Shown here piece by piece: positions 23,573-34,942 of a stretch of 64,000 bases of DNA. Position numbers and translations under genes: made by a program. Each line of letters opens with the position of its first letter. Position 1 is the first letter of the stretch. A model generated the notes under the pieces. It had not been told where the DNA came from. It did no database searches and saw only the letters and a program-made list of their open reading frames with translations. The DNA comes from Piper betle (Eukaryota; Streptophyta; Magnoliopsida; Piperales; Piperaceae), in NCBI GenBank assembly GCA_033002965.1, contig JAURVB010007699.1, positions 62,001 to 126,000 on the forward strand. The letters run 5' to 3'.

Positions 23573-24740
23573 TGTTGCGGTGGTGGGAAGGGGTAGGAGG
23601 AGTATGGCCGTCGGCTCCTGCTATGCCTACGCCTACATCGGCCGTAGGTGGAGGGGACAGGGTGCTGTCGTGGGCGTTCAAGACGATACAGGTGGAGTTC
23701 ACGGATCCCGTGCGCTCAATCGGTTTGATGTCCACCTCCTCCCCTTGCCCAAGGTTTGATTGATTCATCGCCTCAATCCTGTGTTGTTATATGAACGATT
23801 TCGCAAGAAAAATAGATGGATAACTGCCACCTTGAGCTCTTCGGTTCAATTTTGTAGAGATTTTGGTTGGGCTCAATAAGTTTTTTTTAAATATCTAGTT
23901 TGGTTGCTTTGAACCACCCAACCTTTTGGGATGTGAATTTGATCGAGACCAGGTTGTTTAAAAGCTCCAGTGATAAAAAAATGTCGGAGACGAATGATTT
24001 CTTATCTTATTTGTCTATGGCCGTATTATTCCTAGTGTAGTGAACAGTATTAAGCTGCTCATATTTGATGCTTAAATAAGTTTTAGTTTGTGAACACTGA
24101 TAATTTATCGAATAGCGTGGTTGTAATGGACAATGGCTTTTTGTTATTCCATCCTTTACACTGATGGATGATAATATACCTAGTTAGCTTGCCCAACTGG
24201 AAAAATGTTTTTTTTATGAGCATGAATTTATAGTTGAATCTCCATGAAAATTGCGGATGCTTTGTTGTTTCTTCTTGCTTTATAGTGTTCAAAATCATAG
24301 TAACATTTTTGGCTGGCTCAAAATCTGTGGAATCACGTCTTCCCACTGGTGGTGCTCTTGAAACTAAGGAAGATAATTGAAAAAGGCACTTATCCCCATT
24401 TTACCAGGAATGGTCACACTTTGGGTTCGGTTTATCTTTCGAGGGAGGCTTTACCTACGTTTACTCCTTTGTTTTACTTTGGCAGCCATGGTTATGCTTT
24501 CACCTATGCAATAGCCCGTTTATGTGTCTGAAAAGCATCTGCTATACACATTACCCTGTCATTAGCTTAGATTTGGCTTCTCTTGATCATAAATTGATGT
24601 GTAATAATGATGCTTGATTGATGTCATGTAACCTTTTCAAAGATGTTTATAACCAGGTATTCAGTGTTCTTCTATGATTTGGACTGTTGAGGATTTCACT
24701 TTTTTGGCATGTATTTCAGTATTCTTGGGATGGTCAGTGG

Positions 24741-25135
24741 TAAGGATGGGTTCGGATTGGATATAGCCTATCCAAATCCAAAAATCCAAACCCGAATCCG
24801 ACCCAAATCCGAAGAATATATCTATTTTATTTATCATATCTGTATCCAACCCAAATCCGCATAACCCGTATCCGACCCTAATGACTAAAATAATATAAAT
24901 TTCAATATAAAAATAAATTTAAAATAATAAAAATATTATTTTTAATATTTTAAGATGTAGTTTTATATAATATCACTTATTCGGATCGGATATATGTGGG
25001 ATCACCCTAAATCCATATCTGATCTTAATATTTTTAGATATATTATATATTTGAAATATATCCGTTTCAGATTGGATATAAACTGGTCCGATTTGGATCG
25101 GATTCGCGAATATTGGATGTCAGAACCCATCTCTA
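24741..25135. mobile_element. hAT-like MITE (395 bp) with 8-bp target duplication
   Basis: The ends are TAAGGATGGGTTCGGATTGG and, inverted, TAGAGATGGGTTC. The body has many CCGAATCC/GGATCGGAT words and no ORF. It is flanked by GTCAGTGG (24733-24740) and GTCAGTGT (25136-25143), a 7-of-8 target duplication. It lies where the middle of ALG11 should be. Confidence 0.75.
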
Positions 25136-26599
25136 GTCAGTGTCAATCTTTTCTTTTGTGAGCACTATTTAGTTGCCTAAGTGTGAAGTTATCCGCTATA
25201 CCTATACTGTTTTCACCTGGACGCACAAGGGGGTGGATCCTTGTGCTCAGTTTGCAATGGTTAGCTCTTTGTTGATAAGTCTCATATTAAAAGAGCCTGG
25301 AATATTCGAGGTTGCATTGTAAGAGTTTTTTCACTTTGTGATACATCAGCTTTTCAGGTAGAATTGGCAATAGCTTTGAATATCCTTAAATATCTTTACA
25401 TATTTTCATCAACTAATGCATCAAACAAGTTGAATTGTGGGAGAACAAAGATTTTTATAGCTTGTTTCAATGACACATTTGAACCCAATTCTTGAGTTCT
25501 GGCACGAAATCTTCCAATTTGCATTCTTACGTGGTAAAACTGTTTAACATTCTGAATTGGCCTTTTGTTAAAAAAATGCTCAACTTAACCTTTGTTTGTT
25601 TATATTTGGTAGTGGTTACCATATCATGTCATAGATATCTTTAAATGTAAATCCTGAAGTGTTTTTCTCTTTTCTGTAGGTCTTCCTAAAGACTAATCGT
25701 TTTTAATTTTGAATGTGCTCAGTAGATGCTTTCATGAAAGAGGACAACGAAGCCTTCAACTATCATGTCTGTTGCTCAATATCGTTCAGAGAAGGTCCGA
25801 CTTGTACTTATTACTTAATGAAAATTTTGTGTTCTATGGAATCATTTAGGCGAATGCTCTTTAATTGAAGACTTTTCCACTGCTGCCAGGAGATATGATC
25901 CAGTCATTCCAAAACCAAAGCTTCAGTTTGTGGGTAGTTTTAGAAACCAGGTTGTCAAGTTCATTTTTTGAAACTGAAAGAAAAATCCAAAGGTTTGGAC
26001 ATAAATGAGGGTATGAAGTTTATTAAGGATGCAATGTGCAGGTTTGTTAACAATAAAGTTTATACAAATTCTGTTATTACTCTCTTGTACTCCATTCTCA
26101 ACTTCCATTTTTTGTCTAGCTCTGCCAGTGACTTGGTACAACTTAAAGGAGGTGCTACTGCGGGTTTACACTCCAGGATTGATGAACATTTCAGCATATC
26201 ATTATTGAGTATATGGCTGCTGATACGATGCCAATAGGTGGGCATTATTTAAGATTTGCTTGTGTGAAAGATTTTCCCCGGCAATTAACATTCACCTGAC
26301 TGAAAGTGTGTTGGATTCATATTTGATGATTACCTCTCAAATCTTCAGTGCGTGATTTGGCAGGCATTAAAATGGATATTTTCTTAGAGGAAGGTGACCA
26401 GAAAACAGGGTTTCTTGCTTCAACAGTTGAAGAGTTTGCAGTTGCCATATTTGAAGTCTTAAGCATGCCATACTTTGGAAGACTGGATATAGCGTGACTG
26501 CTAGAAAGGGCTCTGTAAGTTTTACAGAAACAATATTCTATGAAGATTTTAAGGCTGCAGCTGCCATATTGGTATGCCTCTTCAAAACCATTAATAAGC

Positions 26600-29143
26600 A
26601 AAATCACTACTGTGCCTAATCAATGTTATTGACATGCAACTACTTTAGAAATGAGATCGTAATAATATACGTTGTCCCCTGAGGCTAATTTAAATGTGTT
26701 TCGGTAATAGCTCTGTTGAATGAGTATTTTGTAGGACATACTTAATATAAGTTTTTCCCCTTTAAGTATCTTTACAAACCCTTTAAAAGATCAAGCCGCG
26801 TTTTCCCAGGAAAACTGAGACTTCACAACAAAAAATATTTTTTAAAACCCTTAATTTCACCTTAATTTATTTTAATCAAATAATGGTTTTGATGGAAATA
26901 CTTGAAGTGTTTGGAAATTTATTTTCTGATTACCATCTAATACTTTAATTTGCTGCTGCGAAGAAGATTCTTGAGATGGCCATGTTTTGCATCTCTGTAG
27001 CATAGCTCATATTTGATAATGTTTATGGTGCAATTATTACATTTATTTTATGGTTTCCAAGAGTAAAGACTATAAAGTTTTTTGGGCTTCTGCTGCCTGT
27101 TTTCCTCATTGCTGTGCGAGAGTTGTAAACCAGAGCCATGATTTTGTTCTGCTGATATCCGTTAAGAACACCAAGAAAACAGTAATTTGCTTTAGATTTT
27201 TTCCCCAAATCATATTTTGCTCGAGCCGTTTGGAACTAGAGCATCTTATCCGTTATCCAAGGAAAGAATGAGCCAGACACTATTTTGTGGACAAAAAATC
27301 AATCGATCAACTTTTGTACCTTCTTTGGAGTTAATATTACTGCATAAAATGCAAAATTTTCACCTTGTTATACAGGTAAAGTTGCTAGTCTTTTGTTAAC
27401 TGTAAATTACTGCATCTTTGGTATAGTTGGTCAGAGATGTAAATCTGAAAATAAAATGCGAGGAAAAATTTTTCTGCGCGCTCTTTCCAGATCATCGCAT
27501 TGAATGATGGAGAGGGGGATGAAACCGTTAGCAGTGCAAGATTTCAAAATAAATAAGAAAGGTTTGTAAATATTAACATTCAATAGCCGAGCCTGCGACA
27601 GCATATACTTAGGACAGATGGAATGGCTTTCCCTGGCAGTCAGAGAGTGTTCATGTGTCTATTCTGATTTGAAGCTGGTGATAGATGTTGAAAAGACCAT
27701 GATGATTACTTCGCGGCGGGGTTCACATTTTTAGACTATTTTAATTCTTCTATGCATAGCTTGGTCAAATTTTATCCCACGTACTCTGAACCGTTTTCAA
27801 TTTTAAAAAAATTATATTTACAAGTTATATATATTTTATATCTGGAAGAATTTTCGTCACTCCTATTTAGGTTGGTCAATCGATTCATTGAAGTTCATTT
27901 ATGAATTGTCGTAGGAGATATACTATATCCTATTCTGTCGTTTCATACTATCCTCAACCAGAGCCCAAATCAAAACAGTTCGACGTACGTGTATGTTATT
28001 TTAACAAGTGATGTGTATAGGAACGCTACATTGCTAATGTTGAAGCTTCCTACCTAAATTGTGGAGCAACTCTACTAGAAATTTACCCCCCTCCTCCCCC
28101 AAGAACTATTGATGATATGTTTATTCAACTCACATCGCATCTGCATATTAGTTTTTTTATTAAAAAATCATTCCGTATATTTCCCGATTTAAAAATTGCT
28201 GACAGTTCCGTGTCCTGTGTAGCGGATGCTACGGGTTCTTCGTAATAGTAATACATGGATAGTAGAGAAGCCAAAGTCTCAGCACACTGGAACAGAAGAG
28301 CTTGCCTACTACTGGTCTCCTACCCAAGCAATTTCCAACCTATAATTCATTGCTATATGTGCTTCTCAGATAACAGCAGTATAACAGCTATTGAAAACAT
28401 GACTTGTAAGCATAGAATACCAACCAGTTAGTTTCCTCTAGTTTAGAAAGACTAATATATACATATATAGAACACGAGCCTAATCAAGCTATGGCCACCA
28501 CAGGTTAATTGCATCTAGACTAACGTCTTAGCTAATTTTTATCCAAGTCTTCATTTTTTTCTAGCCTCGAAGGGTATGTGTTCCATGGTCTTCGTCTTCC
28601 TCTTTGTCCTTCTGTTCAAATCTTCTCACCCATCGCTCTTGAAATCACTGTGCAAGGTCGTTATCCCCTGCTTTTCGTCTCCACTAATGGCTTCCTCATT
28701 GAAGACCGCTTCCCTCCCTTCTTCAATATCCTTGCCTTCATGATTAATTAAACTAGTCCGAGGCCATATACACGAAAAGGTTTGGCCCAGATTCGGATGG
28801 GGATTACTAAATTTTAATGCCCACTAAATCTTGCTCCTTATTTTTTATCCCAAAAAGTCACCACCTCAAAACTTTGTTTAGGTGGTGATATGGTTCCCAG
28901 CTTCAGTGACAACTCATTACCGGCAACTTTCACATCCTTCTTTTCTATTCCACAACATCTTCCTTGATCAAGAGAGATACATGAGCATAGTTGGGAGGGA
29001 GCTGACAGCTATCAAGGATCATTGGCGGAGTTACCAACCAGAAAACGCAACCCTTTGCAAATCTGAACAGTTAACAACGACCCCTTATATTATGATTATT
29101 GATCCTTTTTCTTTCTTGTTCTAAGTTTTTACGTTGTGATACA
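26600..29143. other. Intergenic, nothing recognised
   Basis: About 2.5 kb without a recognisable gene. Short ORFs (for example 27050-27271 and 28882-29124) have no domains and no consistent splice sites. 28550-28760 is pyrimidine-rich. Confidence 0.4.
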
Positions 29144-29148
29144 TTTAT

Positions 29149-29787
29149 TGTTGGACAATACGTGGACCTAATCTCAATTCTATCATTTAGTGTAACAAGA
29201 TAATTATAACGAGATGTTCAAATAAAAATAATATAATAAAACACACAATTTTTAACGTAAAAATCTTTTTTAAAATGAAGGAAAAAAAACGAAGAGGCTA
29301 TTAACCTACCCCCACCAACTCACTATAATTATAAAAGTATAATCATAGAATAATTATAAAGAGAATAAAAAATCTCGCAAAGATATGATTAGCAACACCA
29401 TGTAATGGTAAACAATTTTAAGACAAGCTTAAAGAACTTATAGAAGATATCATCAAAAGATCAATTAGAGAAACAATTAAAATTTTAAAATAGAATTTAA
29501 TTATTAGACCTCCATATTGACAAAAATAGTCTTCTCCCAAAACTCTCATCACTTTGCTGGAAGTCAATTCTCAAACTTGTTGATATGAATGCCTAAATCA
29601 CTATGTAAAGATATTTATTTATATGCAATATTGATGAAATCTTTGATACAATAAGTTGGAATTTCTAACTTATAATGCATTCAACTTATTTTACCAAAAC
29701 TTAGACATTCACTTTCCAAAACTTAAACCTTCATTTTTCAAGACTTAGGACCACCGTTTACAAAGTATAAGGGAGAGATTTCCAATA
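29149..29787 (-). repeat. 3' LTR of the minus-strand Copia element
   Basis: Collinear with 33608-34259: both contain TTAGTGTAACAAGATAATT and CACAATTTTTAACGTAAAAA at matching positions. Clearly diverged by many substitutions and small indels. Confidence 0.8.
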
Positions 29788-29818
29788 ATCCTCCCTTGCC
29801 CGACCTCATAAGAATTGA

Positions 29819-30300
29819 TTAAGCAGTAAAAGAAGCTCCTTGCATACATGCACCATTCCTACAAAAAAATTGTTTATTCTTAAAAGCAAATTTAGTCATC
29901 ATATCTAAAATATATTTTTTAGTATGAATCTTAGATAATTTCAATAATTTGTTTTCTAACACATCTCTAATCCAATGGTAGTAAACATTAATATGTTTAC
30001 TTCTTGAATGAAAACTTAAATTTTTACTCAAGTTAATTACACTCTGACTATCACAATGCACTCTTATTCTTCTTGCTTCACACCAATTTTATTCAGATAT
30101 CTCTTTATCCAGAGCATCTTCTCAGTTGTAGTAATGAATTCTATTTTAATTGTTGATAATGCAACAAAATTTTATAACCTTGATTGCCGAGAGACATTCC
30201 CACTTGTAAAAATAACAACAAAACCAGAGGTAGGATTCTTAAATTTAAAATCACTTCCCATGTCTGTATCAGTATAACCTTCCAACATTGGTTTATCATT
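29819..30300 (-). pseudogene. Copia RNase H remnant
   Basis: The minus strand reads CDSQSVINLSKN and SRSKHINVYYHWIRDVLEN, the C-terminal RNase H block of Copia polyproteins. The upstream frame is broken. Confidence 0.8.
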
Positions 30301-30559
30301 TCCAAAACATAAATATATTTTGGAAGTTCCTTGCAGATACCTTAATATTTACTTCACCGCTTATCATTGCTCCTTGTTTGGATTAGATAAGTGTCGACTG
30401 ATTATTCCAATGGCATATGCTATATTAGGTCTTGTGCAGACTACAATATACATAAGATTCTCAACTGCAAAAGCACATAAAATTTTTTCATTTCTAAACT
30501 TTATCTTTCACTTAAGTCATTCTTTCTTCACTTAAATTGACATCTAAGTGGAATAATAA

Positions 30560-31200
30560 TATGCTTCGCATTTTTCATGTTGAACTTATCAAGTATTTTT
30601 TCAACGTACTTCTCTTGTAATAGCTATAATTTTTTTACTTCTTTATTACACCTTATAGACATGTCCAAGACATATTTAGCTGATCCCAAATCTTTCATGA
30701 CAAAAGATTTGCTCAAATTTTTCTTCAAGTTTGTAATCTTAGTTGTATCATGCCCAACAATTAATATGTCATCAATATAAAGTATAAATATTATGAAGCA
30801 ATCATTACTAAATTTCTTGATGAATACACAATGATCTAAAATAAATTTTTTGTACCCATGACCTTCTTTAAAAGAGTCAAATTTCTTATACTATTGCTTT
30901 GGAACTTGCTTGAGACCATACAAACTCTTCAATTTATAAACTATCAGTTTCTTCCCATTAACTTCAAAACCTTCAAGTTGCTCCATATAAATAGCCTCAT
31001 CAATATCTTCATACAGAAAAGTTATCTTTAAATCAAGTTATTCCACCTCCAAGTTCATGCTTGCAGCCAATACTAAAACAACCCTCATTGAAGACGTTTT
31101 AACAATTGGTGAAAAATCTTTATTCAAATCTATAAATTTTTTTGTTCGAAGCCTTCCACAATTAGTTTTACCTTGTACCTAGGCTATGAACTAGTTTCTT
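30560..31200 (-). pseudogene. Copia reverse transcriptase remnant (YIDD kept)
   Basis: On the minus strand YIDDILIVG lies near 30755-30780, so the catalytic Asp pair survives. It is followed by a Lys-rich helix and the SKSF-MKDLG block. Several stops interrupt the frame upstream. Confidence 0.75.
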
Positions 31201-31699
31201 CATGTTTAACTCGAAAGACCCATTTATTCGTTTCGCCTTGATTAGAAATTTTCATTTTTTATTCATCAACATCATCAAAAATATTATCATTAATAATATT
31301 TTTATTTGTTACATCATTTCTTTTCATCATTATCACTAGGTGTAGGAATAAGAACTTCATTTTCTTATTCATTCTCATCTTGAACCACATCCTTAGCTTG
31401 ATTTGATATTGATAGTTCCTTCAATTTCTAACACTTCTCGAGAGATTTATCTTAAATAGCTTCATCTTTTCAAAGATTTTCAATGGTTTGATTTTCACGA
31501 AAAACTACATCTCTACTGTGGATGACTTTTTTATTTTTGGATCACAAAGTTTTGTAGCCAAACTTATCATTTACATAAATATGCACCTTAGAGCATCAAG
31601 TATGGACATATGCTCCTTAGGCACGTGTGCAAAAAGCCTTGTACCCAAACACTCTCAAATGAGTATAGTTCACCTTCCTTTCACTTCACATTCTTTATG

Positions 31700-32360
31700 G
31701 AATATCACCATCTAAAACATGTACGTGACCTATTAATCAAATAATAAGTAGTTAATAAAGTCTCACTTCAAAAGCACTTCGTTAACTTCGCAGAAGACAA
31801 CATGCATATGATCCTCTCAAAAATTGTTCAGTTCATCCTCTCGGCCGCCCTCATTGAGCTGAGGGAAATGAGAGACTTTCTTTTCATGCCTAATCTTATG
31901 TTAGTTGCAATAGTCATCAAACTCTTTTGGGCAATACTTCTCACCATTATCACTTTGAAGCCATTTTAATAACTTTTTGAATTCTCTTTCAACTATTGGA
32001 TGAAAAGTCATGAAATTGCATGAAAAGTTATGAAATGATCAAACACCTCCCTCTTGCTCTTTATGCCCAAAACTGATACTTTCCTAAAAGCATCATCAAT
32101 AAATGCAAAAAAATAAAGTGGACCACCAAAAGATTCTACCTCTATTGGACCACACATATCGGTGTGCACCAACTCAAGTAATCTCGTCTTTCGTGTACTT
32201 GAACTTACAAATGAATCTCTATATTGCTTACATGTCAAGCAATGATCACAAAGGTTGATTGGGATATCATTGATCTTAGGTAGAAAATTTTGTTTCTTCA
32301 AAATTTCTAGCCATTTCTCTCTCATGTAGCACAAAAAGTGATACCACAAATCATAGTAGA
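31700..32360 (-). pseudogene. Copia integrase remnant
   Basis: The best piece (32349-32008) contains HCLTCKQYRDSF, LLELVHTDMCGPIE and FAFIDDAFRKV: the end of the HHCC zinc region followed by the first catalytic Asp of the DDE core. Downstream the frame is broken. Confidence 0.8.
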
Positions 32361-33607
32361 GTCATTTGAGGAAACAATAACCTCTTTTTAGATTAGATTC
32401 GCATTAGTCATGTAAAAACTACAACACTTCTTCCCCTTAGCAATAATAAGTGAGCACTTAACTAACTTCCACACACCTTGAACAAATTATGAATTAAAGC
32501 TTTCATCATCAAGTACGCCTGTGGACATCAAATTCATCCTTAAGTTAGAAATATGTCATATATTTTTAGCATCAACTTGTAACCTATATTGGTTGCCACA
32601 TTTAAATCTCCTTGACCAATAATCTTGGATGTGTCATTGCTTCCCATCTTCATGACACCTGAATCACAAGCTTCATAGGTAGTGAAGAAAATTCAGTTAA
32701 GAGTTGCATGAAATGATGTGCATGAATCAACCACTCATCTAATATCACAGTTAATCATTAGATAATCATTCTCACAATAAAAATGATTAGCAAATCATCA
32801 TCTATAACATTGACATTCTTATTTTCGTCGGCCTTATTGTCCATATTTTTCTCTTTTAACTCCTTTTGAGCTTCCAACGACCGATCTTATTATAATAATA
32901 GCATTTATTGCCCTTTCTAGACTTGGATCTATCTTTAATTTTTTCTCTTTTGAATGACTCCCTTATCATGGATCAACCGCTTATAGTTCTTTCTTTCGAC
33001 ACCAAAACTTGAAATCTAGAAGTAGTCAATTGAGATTGTCTTTTTACCTCTTCATTCAATAAGTTATTTGTGAATATGTCCATAGTTAGCTTCTTCGTGT
33101 TATTCAAAGGCACACAAATATCTCTCAATTATCGAGTAAGGAATCAAGCAAAATACATGCTTGTTAATTATCATCTAAAGTCATTTTAGTCGAGCAAGTT
33201 GAGTTAGAATATTTTTCATTTCATTTACATACTAACTCATATCAGTACCTTCCTTATACTTAAAATTCATAAATTTCCTTACCAACAAGTTTTAATTACC
33301 GGAAGTGTTTCTCTAATAGATTTCTTGAAATTTTTCCCAAATATTTTTAAAAGATTACATTTCACTCACATAGTAATAGACATTTTCATCTACCCATTGT
33401 CTTAGATAGGTCATGACTTTATCAAGCTTCGTCTAATCTTTGTCGTCCATCTATTTTCGTTTGACACCTGTAATAAACTCAAAGTAATCTTTTGAATAAA
33501 GATGATCAATTATTATACATTTTCAATAATACGAATTACTAGCCCCCTTAAGAATCATCATTTTAATATACTTTATTTTAGTCATCTTAAAAACACTCGA
33601 TACCACT

Positions 33608-34259
33608 TGTTGGGGATACTTAAACTTAATCTCAATTTTACCTATTAGTGTAACAAGATAATTGTCATAAGATGTAAAAATAAAAGCAACACAATAAAAT
33701 TCACAATTTTTAACGTAAAAACCTACTTCAAAATGAAGAAAAGAAAACCATAAGGCTATCAGCCTACCACCACGAATCCACCGATTATAAAAATACAATC
33801 ACAAAATGAATACAAAGAGAATAAAAAAGTCTTACAAAGTTACATATTAACAACACTATAAAATGGTAAACAATATTAAAATAAATCTGGAAAAATTGTA
33901 GAAAATACTAGTAAAAAATTAATTCAAAAAATAATTGATAATTCAAAATAAAACCTTATTAAGAGACCTTCACATTAACAAAAATAATCTCTTTCCAAAA
34001 TCTCTTAGGTTTTACTAAAAGTTAACTCTCAAACTTGTTGTCCGAATGCTTAAACCATTACGTGAAGGCATATATTTATGATCAATATTAATGAAATCTT
34101 CGATACACAAGTTAAAATTGTCAACTTCTAACGCATTCAACCTATTATTTTTCAAAATTTGGACTTACACTTCCCAAAATTTGGACATTTATTTTCCAAG
34201 ACTTAGATTACTTTTTACTGCGCGTAAGTACGAGAGATACGAGAGAGTGATTTTCAACA
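33608..34259 (-). repeat. 5' LTR of the minus-strand Copia element
   Basis: Starts TGTTGG and ends TTTTCAACA. It adjoins the primer-site-like AGTGGTATC on its inner side. Confidence 0.8.
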
Positions 34260-34264
34260 TTTAC

Positions 34265-34850
34265 ACCCTACATATTTGGCCTCTTACCTAGCCTAAACGT
34301 CTACGAGAGTCAATCTCGCATTCAACCTTAATTAATCAAACCCAACCAGGTCGCCTTCAACTCACATATTTTCTCACACTCGGGACACCTGTTCGATCCC
34401 CTGTGGCGAGCTCAAAGCTCCTCCCTGTACTGGTATGACTTGTATCATAGAAAGACAAGGGAACAGATAAGAATAGTAGACCAATTAATATACTTACTAC
34501 GAGCACTAACGAGAAGAGCCCATGTATATATGCTTACCAAACTCCATCCTAATGGAACCGTCAAATCAAATCATTGAATTAGAGAACTTGACCATGTAAA
34601 CATTTATTCAAAAGCCGCAAGTTTTATATCAAACAGTACCCTAACAAGGAAGGAGGTTAGATGCTATAAGCTATAGATATTTGACTAAGCCATTAACATT
34701 AGCTACAATCTAAAAGAATGGTGGCTTTCTAATAAGCAATGACATGTGTGTGCTGATTATAGGATAGTTTATTATACTCTTGTTGACCACTTAATTACGG
34801 CTAATGTGCATACTGATCATGTATCCTAAATACATGTACCGTACAACCTC
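34265..34850. other. Intergenic, nothing recognised
   Basis: Spacer after the Copia element. GTTCGATCCC near 34391 looks like a tRNA B-box but no cloverleaf forms around it. Confidence 0.35.
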
Positions 34851-34942
34851 CAAACATTAATTCAACGGCTTCCATAGCCGGTTTGACGTTCAATGGCAAA
34901 CACTAATTCAAAGGCTTCCATAGCCGGCTTGACGTTCAATGG
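34851..34942 (+). repeat. 46-bp tandem duplication
   Basis: 34851-34896 and 34897-34942 are two units beginning CAAACA(T/C)TAATTCAA and ending GACGTTCAATGG, with three differences. The unit contains the small palindrome-like GGCTTCCATAGCCGG. Confidence 0.85.

Larger units (their letters stand above)
23400..26580 (+). pseudogene. ALG11: ALG11-like alpha-1,2-mannosyltransferase pseudogene
   Basis: A decayed copy of the ER mannosyltransferase that adds the fourth and fifth mannoses to the dolichol-linked N-glycan precursor. Pieces: exon 1 (about 23473-23760) in mixed frames, with VGGGDRVLSWAFKTIQ (normally GGGERVLWCAV) and ALNRFDVHLLPLPKV; exon 2 (about 24350-24530) with YPHFTRNGHTLGSVYLS and FGSHGYAFTYAIARL; C-terminal exons at 25880-25950 (PKPKLQFVGSFRNQ), about 25965-26040 (LKEKSKGLDIN), about 26130-26237 (GGATAGLHSRIDEHFSIS) and about 26345-26575 ([29 protein letters not shown]). 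The central glycosyltransferase part is missing between 24530 and 25680, where a MITE sits. Frameshifts break exon 1 and the EHFSIS block, and an in-frame TGA follows RLDIA. Introns are kept, so this is a decayed gene and not a retrocopy. Confidence 0.85.
29149..34259 (-). mobile_element. Ty1/Copia LTR retrotransposon, degenerate, minus strand
   Basis: A 5.1-kb element with LTRs at 29149-29787 and 33608-34259, beginning TGTTGG and ending CAATA or CAACA. The five-base flanks are TTTAT (29144-29148) and TTTAC (34260-34264), a 4-of-5 target duplication. Beside the right (5') LTR, on the minus strand, AGTGGTATCGAGTG is a tRNA-Met-type primer site. Beside the left LTR, GGGCAAGGGAGGAT is the polypurine tract. 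The inner order on the minus strand is gag with a zinc-knuckle trace (near 32890), integrase, reverse transcriptase and RNase H, the Copia order. Many stops and frameshifts occur and the LTRs are clearly diverged, so it is old and immobile. Confidence 0.88.

Noticed and set aside
30577..30780. Plus-strand ORF that resembles the minus-strand ORF 54068-54271
   Set aside because: Their similarity is real but arises because both are antisense to related Copia RT segments; not a conserved protein.
34385..34400. GTTCGATCCC as a tRNA or SINE B-box (also near 35311)
   Set aside because: No matching A-box, acceptor stem or anticodon arm could be found around either site.
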